Origin: Lentisphaerota bacterium
GTDB taxonomy: Bacteria; Verrucomicrobiota; Lentisphaeria; Victivallales; Victivallaceae
Length of the DNA stretch: 47,472 bases
Assembly (NCBI GenBank): GCA_015061815.1
Contig: SUVW01000021.1
Coordinates: 1 to 47,472, forward strand
Reading direction: 5' to 3'
Position numbers and translations under genes: made by a program. Every line of letters starts with the position of its first letter. Within the stretch, counting starts at the first letter, position 1. Shown here one piece after another: positions 32,706 to 40,529 of this stretch. The notes below the pieces were generated by a model that was not told the DNA's origin, searched no databases, and saw nothing but the letters and a program-made list of their open reading frames with translations.

Positions 32706-33056
32706 TCAGGCCTGGGTGACTTTCTCCACCAGAGCCTTAAACTCGGCCGGAGCAGAAACCGCGAGATCAGCGAGGATTTTACGGTTCAGGCCGATATTGG
32801 CTTTCTTCAAACCATTCATAAACGTACTGTAGTTGACGTTCAAAGCGCGGCAAGCGGCATTGATACGGACGATCCACAGCTGACGATACTGCTGTTTTTT
32901 CTGCTTGCGGCCCTCGTAGGAGTGAACCAACGCTTTATCGACAGCATCATAGGCAGTACGGATATTTCTGCTGGCGTTACCATAGAAACCTTTAGCACGG
33001 GCAAGCACCATTTTGCGGCGTTTGCGTGACGGAACAGCACAAGTAGTTCTGGACAT
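32706..33056 (-). CDS. rplT: 50S ribosomal protein L20
   Basis: A 116-residue 23S rRNA-binding protein needed early in 50S assembly and a known translational repressor of its own operon in E. coli. [26 protein letters not shown], the block [27 protein letters not shown], and [11 protein letters not shown] are diagnostic. It follows rpmI by 25 nt. Confidence 0.98.
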   Translation of the reverse strand: MSRTTCAVPSRKRRKMVLARAKGFYGNASRNIRTAYDAVDKALVHSYEGRKQKKQQYRQLWIVRINAACRALNVNYSTFMNGLKKANIGLNRKILADLAVSAPAEFKALVEKVTQA

Positions 33057-33081
33057 TTCTGCAGTCTCCTTCTTTGATTAA

Positions 33082-33282
33082 TTACAGACCATACGGCAAT
33101 GCGACCTGGATACGGCGATTCTCTGCGGGAGAAACTGCACCATCCTGGCGGAGACGACGACGGCGTTTCGCATTCTTGCTGCTCATAAGGTGACGTGCAC
33201 CCGCCTTGTTGTGGCGGAACTTACCGGTGCCGGTCTGCTTCAAACGCTTCGCGGCGCACTTTCTGGTTTTGAGTTTCGGCAT
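33082..33282 (-). CDS. rpmI: 50S ribosomal protein L35
   Basis: A 66-residue basic protein: MPKLKTRKCAAKRLKQTGTG and RHNKAGARHLMSSKNAKRRRRLR match the family along its whole length. AAGGA precedes ATG 33282. It lies between infC and rplT in the conserved order. Confidence 0.97.
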   Translation of the reverse strand: MPKLKTRKCAAKRLKQTGTGKFRHNKAGARHLMSSKNAKRRRRLRQDGAVSPAENRRIQVALPYGL

Positions 33283-33314
33283 TGTTTACATCCTTCTTTT
33301 TTTGATGTTTGTTT

Positions 33315-33349
33315 CACCGGGCGGGTCAATGCATCACCCTTTTCCGGTG
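33315..33349 (-). promoter_or_regulatory. structured infC-rpmI spacer, candidate L20 operator
   Basis: In the mRNA of the 121-nt spacer, CACCGG pairs with CCGGTG (33315-33349 overall), and inside it GGGT with ACCC. A second hairpin TCCCGC-TGCG-GCGGGA lies farther upstream. In E. coli L20 represses rpmI-rplT by binding structured RNA at this place; the role here is by analogy of position. Confidence 0.35.
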
Positions 33350-33403
33350 CGGCATCCATTACGGAGCCATTCTACCATCCCGCCGCAGCGGGAAACTTAC
33401 ATT

Positions 33404-33916
33404 TCAATTTTTCGGCGCGAAATTGACCGAAATATTCCGGCCCAGCAACTTCGCTTTGCCGTCAGCATCCGCATAAGGCAGGAGTGCTTCAGTGACTTTT
33501 TCCATAAGCTCAAAAGCCATATCCTGATGCGCCATCTCCCGTCCGCGCAGAGCCAAAGTGATCTTCAAGCGGAACTTCTTATCCAGAAAGTCTATCGCTT
33601 TATTCAACTTGGTTTCATAATCATGCTGGTCGATATTGATATGAAACTTGATCTCTTTGATTTTCTGCGCAGCAGTGTTCTTGCGCTGTGCTTTGAGATT
33701 CTTTTTCTGCTCATAGCACAGTTTGCCGAAATTCATGATCCTGACCACCGGCGGATTTGAGGTATCGGAAACCAATACCAGATCCTCTCCGGCTTCCAGT
33801 GCCAACTCTTTGGCTCTGACATAGGAGACCACCCCCAGCTGACTGCCGTCAGATCCAATCAGACGGACCTGATCGAGCTGTATGCTGCGATCATTGGGTT
33901 TCAACAACTTGGCGAT
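33404..33916 (-). CDS. infC: translation initiation factor IF-3, starting at ATC
   Basis: A 170-residue factor that keeps 30S subunits free and checks start codon selection. The N domain (QVRLIGSDGSQLGVVSYVRAKELALEAGEDLVLVS, PPVVRIMNFGKLCYEQ) and C domain (IKEIKFHINIDQHDYETKLNKAIDFL, KITLALRGREMAHQDMAFELM) are complete. No ATG or GTG fits: the only well-placed codon is ATC at 33914-33916, 7 nt from AGGAGGG (33924-33930), giving (M)AKLLKPNDRS. The TTG at 33905-33907 would be 16 nt from the same site. AUU, AUC or AUA starts are a known feature of infC in several bacteria, used for self-control. Confidence 0.93.
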   Translation of the reverse strand: MAKLLKPNDRSIQLDQVRLIGSDGSQLGVVSYVRAKELALEAGEDLVLVSDTSNPPVVRIMNFGKLCYEQKKNLKAQRKNTAAQKIKEIKFHINIDQHDYETKLNKAIDFLDKKFRLKITLALRGREMAHQDMAFELMEKVTEALLPYADADGKAKLLGRNISVNFAPKN

Positions 33917-33994
33917 AAGAACACCCTCCTCTCAAACGGAACTTATTTTTCACCAATTTCTGCCGGCTCACCCTTGTGTTCCGGCGACTTTTAT

Positions 33995-34036
33995 ACACAC
34001 CAAAACGCCCTCTGTCATACCAACAGAGGGTGTACT
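33995..34036 (-). promoter_or_regulatory. infC leader hairpin
   Basis: ACACCCTCTG and CAGAGGGCGT pair around a short loop immediately after the promoter, at the very 5' end of the mRNA, followed by TTTTGGTGTG. It could be a thrS terminator, an mRNA-stabilising 5' stem or a leader control element. Confidence 0.45.
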
Positions 34037-34043
34037 GTTATAT

Positions 34044-34072
34044 AATATATTACCAAATTACCTTATTGTCAA
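34044..34072 (-). promoter_or_regulatory. infC-rpmI-rplT promoter
   Basis: Minus strand consensus TTGACA (34067-34072), 17 bp, TATATT (34044-34049). The thrS stop codon lies inside the spacer, so the promoter is built into the end of thrS. Confidence 0.75.
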
Positions 34073-35777
34073 CTTCTGCGCGCATTTTTTCTGCAAGATT
34101 CTCAATCGTCATCTCTCCGATTTCACCCTCTTTGCGGTTGCGTACGGCGACAGTACGGTTTTCGGCTTCTCTTTCACCAAGCACAAGCAGATAAGGTACT
34201 CTCTCTGAACGTGCAGTCCGGATCTTCGCCCCCAAACCGGCAGCCTGCGTATCGATACCGACCCGGAAACCTTTGGAGCGCAGTTGAGCACAGAACTCTT
34301 TGGCCAGATCCAGCTGTTTGTCGGAAACCGGCAGTATTCTTGCCTGTTCCGGAGCCAGCCACATCGGGAACGCTCCGGCATAATGCTCGACAAGTATACC
34401 GAAGAATCTTTCCAGTGATCCCAACAATGCCCGGTGAACCATGAACGGACGGTGCTTTTTGCCGTCCTCACCGATATAAGTCATATCGAAACGTTCCGGT
34501 AAATTGAAGTCGAACTGGATCGTTGTGGTCTGCCACTCACGCCCGATGGCATCGCGCAACTTCAAATCGATCTTCGGACCGTAGAATGCGCCGCCGCCTT
34601 CATCGACATCGCAATCCAAATTGCATTTGGCGACCGCTTTGCGCAATGAATCTATCGCCTTTTCCCAACGCTCCGGCTCACCCACCGCTTTTTCCGGACG
34701 GGTTGACAGATACGCTTTGATATCTGTAAAACCGAAAGCCCGGTTGATCGCCAGACTGAAACGGAGAACTTCCGCGATCTCATCCTCAATAGATTCCGGC
34801 GTACAGATGATATGCGAATCATCCTGTGTAAATCCGCGCACACGCATCAAACCATGCAGCGAACCGGATTTCTCATAACGGTAAACAGTTCCCAATTCCG
34901 CCCAGCGAAGCGGCAGTTCACGGTAACTGCGGAGTTTGGAACGGTAAACTTCTATATGGAATGGGCAATTCATCGGCTTGACGTAATAATCTTTTTCATC
35001 GATCTCCATCGCCGAATACATGCCTTCACGGTAGAAATTGAGGTGACCGCTGGTCTCCCACAGATTGCTCTGACCGATATGCGGCGTGTAGAGCAACTCA
35101 TAACCGTTTTTATAATGCTCATCCTTCCAGAACGTTTCCATCAGATGCCGTATCAACGCACCTTTCGGATGCCACAAAACCAAACCGGGACCGACACAGT
35201 CGGAAAATCCGAAAAGATCCAGTTCCGTTCCCAGCTTGCGATGATCCCGTTTGGCGGCCTCTTCCAGCTGACGCAAATAATTCTGCAACTCCTCCTGTGA
35301 AGCAAACGCCGTACCGTAAATACGCTGAAGCATCGGATTTTTCTCATCCCCCCGGAAATAACTGCCGGCAATGCCGGTCAGCTTCACCGCCCCGATATCA
35401 CCGGTGTTATCCACATGCGGCCCCCGGCAGAGATCAAGATAATCACCGGTGCGGTAAAAGCTGATGGGGGCCCCATCCTCAATATCCGCCAGCCGTTCCA
35501 ATTTATAATTCTGTCCGGCCAATAATTTTTCTGCTTCCTCGCGGCTGGCTTCAAAACGTTCAAAAGGCAATTTGCGCCCGATGATTTTTTTCATCACCTT
35601 TTCGATCTCTTTAAGATCTTCTGCCACCAGACGGTGTTCCATATCAAAATCATAATAAAATCCGCTGTCAGTCGCCGGACCGATATCAAACCGGGCATCC
35701 GGATACAACTGCTTGACTGCCGCCGCCATCACATGCGCCGCACTGTGGCGGATAGTTTCCAAATCAAATTTTCCCAT
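34050..35777 (-). CDS. thrS: threonine-tRNA ligase without N-terminal TGS domain
   Basis: A 575-residue class II synthetase. It begins MGKFDLETIRHSAAHVMAAAV, directly at the editing (SAD-containing) domain, so the ~60-residue TGS domain of standard 640-residue ThrRS is missing. Editing-site residues are present (HSAAH; YLDLCRGPHV). The catalytic core has FWKDEHYKNGYELLYTPHIG, MNCPFHIEVY, RVRGFTQDDSHIIC and RALLGSLERFFGILVEHYAGAFP, and the anticodon-binding domain ends the chain. A TTG frame from 35792 is rejected: GGAG sits 8 nt before ATG 35777. No TGS-like coding is found in the 240 nt upstream. Confidence 0.95.
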   Translation of the reverse strand: MGKFDLETIRHSAAHVMAAAVKQLYPDARFDIGPATDSGFYYDFDMEHRLVAEDLKEIEKVMKKIIGRKLPFERFEASREEAEKLLAGQNYKLERLADIEDGAPISFYRTGDYLDLCRGPHVDNTGDIGAVKLTGIAGSYFRGDEKNPMLQRIYGTAFASQEELQNYLRQLEEAAKRDHRKLGTELDLFGFSDCVGPGLVLWHPKGALIRHLMETFWKDEHYKNGYELLYTPHIGQSNLWETSGHLNFYREGMYSAMEIDEKDYYVKPMNCPFHIEVYRSKLRSYRELPLRWAELGTVYRYEKSGSLHGLMRVRGFTQDDSHIICTPESIEDEIAEVLRFSLAINRAFGFTDIKAYLSTRPEKAVGEPERWEKAIDSLRKAVAKCNLDCDVDEGGGAFYGPKIDLKLRDAIGREWQTTTIQFDFNLPERFDMTYIGEDGKKHRPFMVHRALLGSLERFFGILVEHYAGAFPMWLAPEQARILPVSDKQLDLAKEFCAQLRSKGFRVGIDTQAAGLGAKIRTARSERVPYLLVLGEREAENRTVAVRNRKEGEIGEMTIENLAEKMRAEVDNKVIW

Positions 35778-36020
35778 GATGATCTTCTCCAAAAATACAG
35801 CTTATCTTTCAGAGGAAATTTCAAAAATCCTCATAATTCTCAAAACTTATCACTGCCGATATTTCAACCTGCCAAAAAAATCACTTTCTGCAATTATTAT
35901 CCATCAAACCGAACAGGCTGATTTTTTTGCCGGCAAAACTTCAATATCCGGTGCCGCCCGCGCCGGTTGCGCGGGGTATACCTCCTTGAATAAAAAGCTT
36001 TTCCATTACAACTGTCATTT
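35778..36020 (-). promoter_or_regulatory. thrS leader region
   Basis: 243 nt between rnhB and thrS with no gene. On the minus strand it contains AAGGAGGT followed by a perfect hairpin CCCGCGC-AACCG-GCGCGGG, and near the thrS start a weaker hairpin GAGGATTT/AAATTTCCTC. It was examined for a T-box; the GGGCGGCACCGG block is only superficially similar and no run of T follows a stem. No clear promoter is seen. Confidence 0.3.
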
Positions 36021-36686
36021 TTACAAATCCAACATTCCCTGTACCGGCACATCCGGCAGCAATTCATATACCGGCCGGAAACTTTTCCGGTGTACCGGTG
36101 AAGGCCCGTACTTTTTCAAAGCCTCCAAATGTTCCGCCGTACCATATCCTTTATGCTTGGCGAAACCGTATTGCGGATATAACTTATCCATTTCCAGCAT
36201 GATCCGGTCACGCGTGACTTTGGCGACAATACTCGCCGCAGCGATACTGGCACAAAGAGCATCCCCTTTGACCAAATTGCGCGACGGCAAGGTAAATTGC
36301 ACCGGCAAACCATCGACCAGTACAAAGTCCGCCCTTTCCAGCTGACCGACCGCCCGGCGCATGGCCTGATGTGTCGCCCGCAGGATATTCAGCCGGTCGA
36401 TTTCCGGAGCCTCTTCTGAAACCACCGCGATCTGTATCCCGGGGAGAGAACACAATTGCTCATACAATTGTTCCCGTTCCTCTCCGGATAACTGTTTGGA
36501 GTCAAACACCCCAGGCAGCTCTGCGGCATCCGGCAGCACCACTGCGGCTGCGGTGACCGGCCCGGCCAGCGGGCCGCGTCCGGCCTCATCGACTCCGGCT
36601 ATCCAAGAAAAACCCTCCGCCCGAAGCTGTTGCTCCGACCGGAGGAGTTCATCGTCCCGTGTCAGGACAGCCCGTTGCTGTTCCAT
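36021..36686 (-). CDS. rnhB: ribonuclease HII
   Basis: A 221-residue enzyme that cuts the RNA strand of RNA/DNA hybrids, including single ribonucleotides in DNA. The catalytic acids are in GVDEAGRGPLAGPV (Asp, Glu), VLVDGLPVQF (Asp) and SIVAKVTRDRIM (downstream Asp); KLYPQYGFAKHKGYGT is the family block near the end. A longer frame from 36782 is rejected because it would run into rplS; ATG 36686 lies 25 nt past the rplS stop and gives the expected length. Last gene of the rpsP operon. Confidence 0.95.
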   Translation of the reverse strand: MEQQRAVLTRDDELLRSEQQLRAEGFSWIAGVDEAGRGPLAGPVTAAAVVLPDAAELPGVFDSKQLSGEEREQLYEQLCSLPGIQIAVVSEEAPEIDRLNILRATHQAMRRAVGQLERADFVLVDGLPVQFTLPSRNLVKGDALCASIAAASIVAKVTRDRIMLEMDKLYPQYGFAKHKGYGTAEHLEALKKYGPSPVHRKSFRPVYELLPDVPVQGMLDL

Positions 36687-36711
36687 AACCAAGGTTACAA
36701 TCAAACGTTGA

Positions 36712-37056
36712 TTACTTCGTGCGCAGTTCTTTGACGCGGGCAGCTTTACCCACTTTATCGCGCAGATAATAGAGTTTGGCACGGCGAACCTGACCGCGAC
36801 GGATGACCTCTATACCGGCGATACGCGGGCTGTTGATCGGGAAAACACGCTCCACGCCCTGACCGGCCTGAACCCGGCGAACCGTGAAAGTTTCCTCAAT
36901 GCCGCTGCCGCGACGGGCAATAACCGTACCCTGGAAATACTGAATACGCTCGGTGTCACCTTCAACGATTTTGACCGCGATTTTGATTGTGTCACCAATG
37001 CTGAACTGGTAATCGGCTTTCGCCTCTGCTTTACGAATGTTGTCAACTATGTTCAT
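36712..37056 (-). CDS. rplS: 50S ribosomal protein L19
   Basis: A 114-residue protein at the 30S-50S interface. [44 protein letters not shown] and [34 protein letters not shown] match the whole family length. It begins 14 nt before the trmD stop, with AAAGAGG upstream. Confidence 0.98.
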   Translation of the reverse strand: MNIVDNIRKAEAKADYQFSIGDTIKIAVKIVEGDTERIQYFQGTVIARRGSGIEETFTVRRVQAGQGVERVFPINSPRIAGIEVIRRGQVRRAKLYYLRDKVGKAARVKELRTK

Positions 37057-37759
37057 TTTTAACCTCTTTATTAAGCTCTGATATCAGATACTTTTCCCAT
37101 AAATCCGGCCGCCTCTCGCGGGTAATCCTTTCCGCCTCGCGTTTCCGGAACTCAGCTACTTTGCCGTGATCGCCGCTCAACAGCAGCTCCGGCACCTTCA
37201 ACCCCCGGAATTCCGGAGGGCGCGTGTATTGCGGGTACTCAAGCAACCCCATCGAATGAGACTCCTCAAGTGCCGACTCTCCGTCCCCCAGCACCCCCGG
37301 CAACAGCCGTATCACCGCATCAGCGATTGCCATTGCCGCGATATTTCCGCTGGACAAAACGAAGTCACCTATCGATATCTCCCGGTCAACGACCAAATCG
37401 ATGAACCGCTGATCCACGCCTTCATAATGTCCGGCGACGAGGATCAAATGCTCCTCCTCCGCCAACTCCTGTGCCAGATGCTGATTCATAACTTCACCTC
37501 TCGGTGAGGTCAATATCACCGTACTTCCGGCACCTTTGACCGACTCGACCGCCCTTGTCAGCACATCGGGGATCATCAACATCCCCGGTCCGCCGCCATA
37601 CGGACGCTCATCAACCGTCCCCCGGGCATCTGTCGCAAACTGCCGCACATCGACTGCATTTACCGAAATCATCCCGTTTCTGGCGGCCCGCCCGATGATA
37701 CTTTCACCCAACGGCCCGGGAAACAACTCCGGAAAAAGCGTCAATATGTCGATCCGCAT
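37043..37759 (-). CDS. trmD: tRNA (guanine37-N1)-methyltransferase
   Basis: A 238-residue SPOUT enzyme making m1G37 in tRNAs reading CNN/CGG-type codons, which prevents frameshifting. [72 protein letters not shown] and [12 protein letters not shown] are all intact, including the trefoil-knot SAM site. GTG 37765 is in frame, but family proteins begin at the [10 protein letters not shown] position, so ATG 37759 is chosen. rimM, often placed just before trmD, is absent. Confidence 0.97.
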   Translation of the reverse strand: MRIDILTLFPELFPGPLGESIIGRAARNGMISVNAVDVRQFATDARGTVDERPYGGGPGMLMIPDVLTRAVESVKGAGSTVILTSPRGEVMNQHLAQELAEEEHLILVAGHYEGVDQRFIDLVVDREISIGDFVLSSGNIAAMAIADAVIRLLPGVLGDGESALEESHSMGLLEYPQYTRPPEFRGLKVPELLLSGDHGKVAEFRKREAERITRERRPDLWEKYLISELNKEVKNEHS

Positions 37760-37796
37760 AGACACCCGTTTTTATTTTCGTCAACTGTCTTTTCTG

Positions 37797-38111
37797 TCAA
37801 TCCATCACATCAACAGAAACGCGCTTGCGCTGTCTGCCGGCAGCTCCGCTGACCAAAGAACGGATCGCCATGATGGTTTTGCCGCGTTTACCGACAATTT
37901 TTCCGATATCTTCCTTGCTGCAGCGGATCTGGATCGTCGCGCCTTCGCTATTCTCCACAGAAGTAATGGAAACTTCATCCGGATTATCGACCAGAGACTT
38001 GACCACATAATCAACAAATGATTCCAGCTCCTGCAAAGAACCTCTGCCGCCAGTCGCGGCGGAAACGCTTTTACTGCCGCCGAAAAGGAAGCCGAATAAT
38101 TTCTTAAACAT
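37797..38111 (-). CDS. khpA: KH-domain RNA-binding protein KhpA-like
   Basis: A 104-residue protein. The C-terminal KH domain carries the GKIVGKRGKTIMAIRSLV loop that grips RNA, preceded by LQELESFVDYVVKSLVDNPDEVSI, as in the YlqC/KhpA family that sits between rpsP and trmD in many genomes. An extra N-terminal ~25-residue stretch (MFKKLFGFLFGGSKSVSAA) makes it longer than the usual 75-80. TTGGAG precedes the ATG. Roles in small RNA binding and cell division are known from Gram-positive relatives. Confidence 0.92.
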   Translation of the reverse strand: MFKKLFGFLFGGSKSVSAATGGRGSLQELESFVDYVVKSLVDNPDEVSITSVENSEGATIQIRCSKEDIGKIVGKRGKTIMAIRSLVSGAAGRQRKRVSVDVMD

Positions 38112-38126
38112 CGGAACTTACTCCAA

Positions 38127-38516
38127 TTATGCCTCGGCGGGAGCCTCTGCAGCTTCAGCAGCAGCAGCTTCAGCAGCGGCCTTGGCTTCTGCTTCGGCTG
38201 CAGCTTTTGCTTCTGCTTCAGCGGCGGCTTTGGCCTTGGCTTTTTTGGAAATATTAGCCGGACGGACACGATCTTTCAAAACAACACCGGTACGGGCACG
38301 ATCAGCGATATCTTTGACCGTGTCAGACATTTCAGCACCGACTCCGGTCCAGTAATCGACACGGACAAGATCAATCTTCTCCTCTTTACTGCGCGGATTG
38401 TAGAAACCAACCTGTTCGATAGCTTTGCCGTCACGGCTGGAACGCTGATCCATTACCACGATCCGATAGCAAACCGCATTACGGCTTCCGGTACGTTTCA
38501 ATCTGATTCTGACCAT
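38127..38516 (-). CDS. rpsP: 30S ribosomal protein S16 with alanine-rich tail
   Basis: A 129-residue protein. The first ~85 residues are S16: MVRIRLKRTGSRNAVCYRIVVMDQRSSRDGKAIEQVGFYNPRSK and the downstream DRARTGVVLKDR. From about residue 90 there is a low-complexity tail of Lys-Ala-Glu repeats (KAAAEAEAKAAAEAEAKAAA), ending AEAPAEA. The DNA underneath is GC-rich and repetitive. First gene of the rpsP-khpA-trmD-rplS-rnhB operon, with its promoter at 38716-38744. Confidence 0.96.
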   Translation of the reverse strand: MVRIRLKRTGSRNAVCYRIVVMDQRSSRDGKAIEQVGFYNPRSKEEKIDLVRVDYWTGVGAEMSDTVKDIADRARTGVVLKDRVRPANISKKAKAKAAAEAEAKAAAEAEAKAAAEAAAAEAAEAPAEA

Positions 38517-38715
38517 AAAACTCTTGTTTACCTCTTGTTAATTTTCGTTTCTTCACGTTTTACTTTATTGTTCGCAACCACTGACGGCAAGGTACAGCTA
38601 CGTTACAGAAAGCATTGCTTCCAATGCCTTCTCCCCTCCCGCCGGCGCGACGAACCGACAGGCCCAGAGGATTGCGGCCATAGGTCCATGCATCACGCAT
38701 CTGCAAAAGTCCTAT

Positions 38716-38744
38716 AATATACTACCGGTTGAGAAATTATGCAA
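38716..38744 (-). promoter_or_regulatory. rpsP operon promoter
   Basis: Minus strand TTGCAT (38739-38744), 17 bp, TATATT (38716-38721). It leaves a ~190-nt leader before rpsP with no clear gene. Confidence 0.65.
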
Positions 38745-38799
38745 ATATTTTAACTCAAAATCCGGATTTTTTTTATATTTTTCCGATTTCCGGCGTTTT

Positions 38800-40098
38800 T
38801 TATCCGGCGATATCCGTCCGGCAGCACGCCTGAAGCACATCGATCGTACGGTCTGTGGCTCCGCGATGGATATTGATCGCACGGTTGGCTCTCGCCCCGA
38901 ATTCCTCACGCAATTCAGCCGAAGAGATCAACCGGCGCAAGGTCGGCTGCAATTCCGTATCATTGCAGCAGAATACCGCCTTGTTTTCTTCAAGAACTTT
39001 CAATATGTACCTGAAATTGCGCAATGTTGTACCGGTAACCACCGGTTTGCCCAGCAGAGCCGGTTCAATCAGATTATGCCCTTCATCGTGTCCGGCAAAA
39101 CTTTTGCCCATGATCACCACATCGGCTCCACTCATCAGCTGCAGCATCTCGCCGGTCGTATCAGCCAGCAGGACGTCCACCTCTTTTTCCGGCAGACCGG
39201 AGTCACTGCGACGGGCAAAACTCAAACCTCTGCCGGTCAGCATACCGGCAATATCGTCCCCTCTTTCAGCATGCCGGGGAACGATCACCAGTTTCAACGC
39301 CGGAAACTCTTTTTTCAGAGAAATAAAGTTATCCGCGATCAAATCTTCCTCTCCCGGATGAGTACTGGCTCCAAAAATAATGACATTTTCCGGAGCTGCC
39401 CCCAGGTAACCATGCAATATATTCTCTTCCGGCAATTCCGGGATACGCTGATCAAATTTCATATTTCCCGAAACCCTGACCGATGCCCGGGGCGAAACGG
39501 ACAGAAATCTCTGCATATCAGCTTCCGATTGAGTAAGGATCAGAGAAAACTTGCGCAACAGTGAAGAAAAAAACAATTTTCCGAACCGCCGGTACCCCTT
39601 GGCAGAGTGATCCGACATCCGGGCATTTACCAGCAGGACCGGGATCTTTTTGGCTGCCGCTATTGAGATCAGATTCGGCCAGATCTCCGTTTCGAAAATC
39701 ACCAACTCCGCCGGACGCAGCATCCGGAAGACCCGATGCACCATCCAGGGGAAATCCAGCGGACAGAAAATAACCGCCGTATTTTCCGGACACCGGTTAC
39801 GGGCAACATCCTGTCCGGTCGTCGTTGTCGTCGAAATGATAAACTTCTGCTCCGGGAAACGCTGTAAATGGCGGCGGATCATCGAAATCGCCACCACCGT
39901 TTCGCCGACACTCACTGCATGTATCCAGATCGCATTACGGAATCCGGCAAGTTCATCTTTGCGGGAACCGAAAAATCCGAAACGTTCACGGTAAGTACTT
40001 TTCCAACCGCCGCGACTGCGGTACTTCAGGATCAATTCCGGCAGAAAAAAAACAAATCCCAGCGGCAGAAACAAATTATAAAGAATCAAACCAATCAT
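38800..40098 (-). CDS. waaA: 3-deoxy-D-manno-octulosonic acid (Kdo) transferase
   Basis: A 432-residue inner-membrane-anchored GT-B glycosyltransferase that adds Kdo to lipid A precursor, marking an LPS-bearing envelope. An N-terminal membrane anchor (LILYNLFLPLGFVFFLPELIL) is followed by IWIHAVSVGETVVAISMI, FIISTTTTTGQDVA, FFPLDFPW-like IFCPLDFPWMVHRVFRM, ELVIFETEIWPNLI and, in the C-terminal half, VIFGASTHPGEEDLIADNF, LVIVPRHAERG and MGKSFAGHDEGHNLIEPALLGKPVVTG. The length is typical. It starts 3 nt after the deoxyribosyltransferase-like gene. Confidence 0.95.
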   Translation of the reverse strand: MIGLILYNLFLPLGFVFFLPELILKYRSRGGWKSTYRERFGFFGSRKDELAGFRNAIWIHAVSVGETVVAISMIRRHLQRFPEQKFIISTTTTTGQDVARNRCPENTAVIFCPLDFPWMVHRVFRMLRPAELVIFETEIWPNLISIAAAKKIPVLLVNARMSDHSAKGYRRFGKLFFSSLLRKFSLILTQSEADMQRFLSVSPRASVRVSGNMKFDQRIPELPEENILHGYLGAAPENVIIFGASTHPGEEDLIADNFISLKKEFPALKLVIVPRHAERGDDIAGMLTGRGLSFARRSDSGLPEKEVDVLLADTTGEMLQLMSGADVVIMGKSFAGHDEGHNLIEPALLGKPVVTGTTLRNFRYILKVLEENKAVFCCNDTELQPTLRRLISSAELREEFGARANRAINIHRGATDRTIDVLQACCRTDIAG

Positions 40099-40101
40099 TT
40101 G

Positions 40102-40515
40102 TCAATCCGTAAAATGTGTAAGTATATAATCCACCGCGCTCTCCATATCCGGCAGAATTTTGGTGCAATATTTCACCATCCAGGGACTGCATTCCCGGTA
40201 TTCAAAAGGAGAAAACGCCACTATAAATTTACCAAGATCGTGCGCCGCATAAAACACCTCCATACTGGTGCCGATGCTCGGCTTGTTGTAATTCACCAGA
40301 ATCAGATCCGCTTCGCGTACATCGCGCAAATCAAATTCCACGATTTCGTTGGCACTGTCCACTTCACGGTCAACGAATTTACGCCGCATGGGATCTAAAA
40401 GCAAAAATTTGTCACCCAGCAGCAATTTGGCGGCATTGCGCCACTCCCGCGCCATTCCGGCAGATTCATCCATTATCGGCCCGGAAAGATATATTTTTCG
40501 ATATTCCTCACCCAT
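40102..40515 (-). CDS. nucleoside 2-deoxyribosyltransferase family protein
   Basis: A 137-residue protein with the family pattern IYLSGPIMDE at the N terminus, then FDLRDVREADLILVNYNKPSIGTSMEVFYAAHDLGKFIVAF, in which the Asp and the Glu of the GTSMEVFYA block correspond to substrate-binding and nucleophile positions of the family. Members swap bases between deoxyribonucleosides or hydrolyse nucleotide N-glycosidic bonds. It lies between ptsI and waaA in an operon; a metabolic link with either is not obvious. Substrate unknown. Confidence 0.8.
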   Translation of the reverse strand: MGEEYRKIYLSGPIMDESAGMAREWRNAAKLLLGDKFLLLDPMRRKFVDREVDSANEIVEFDLRDVREADLILVNYNKPSIGTSMEVFYAAHDLGKFIVAFSPFEYRECSPWMVKYCTKILPDMESAVDYILTHFTD

Positions 40516-40529
40516 AGATCATCCTCATT

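Noticed and set aside
35778..36020. T-box riboswitch before thrS
   Set aside because: Only a loose likeness to the T-box sequence; no specifier loop, and the stem near it is followed by A rather than T.
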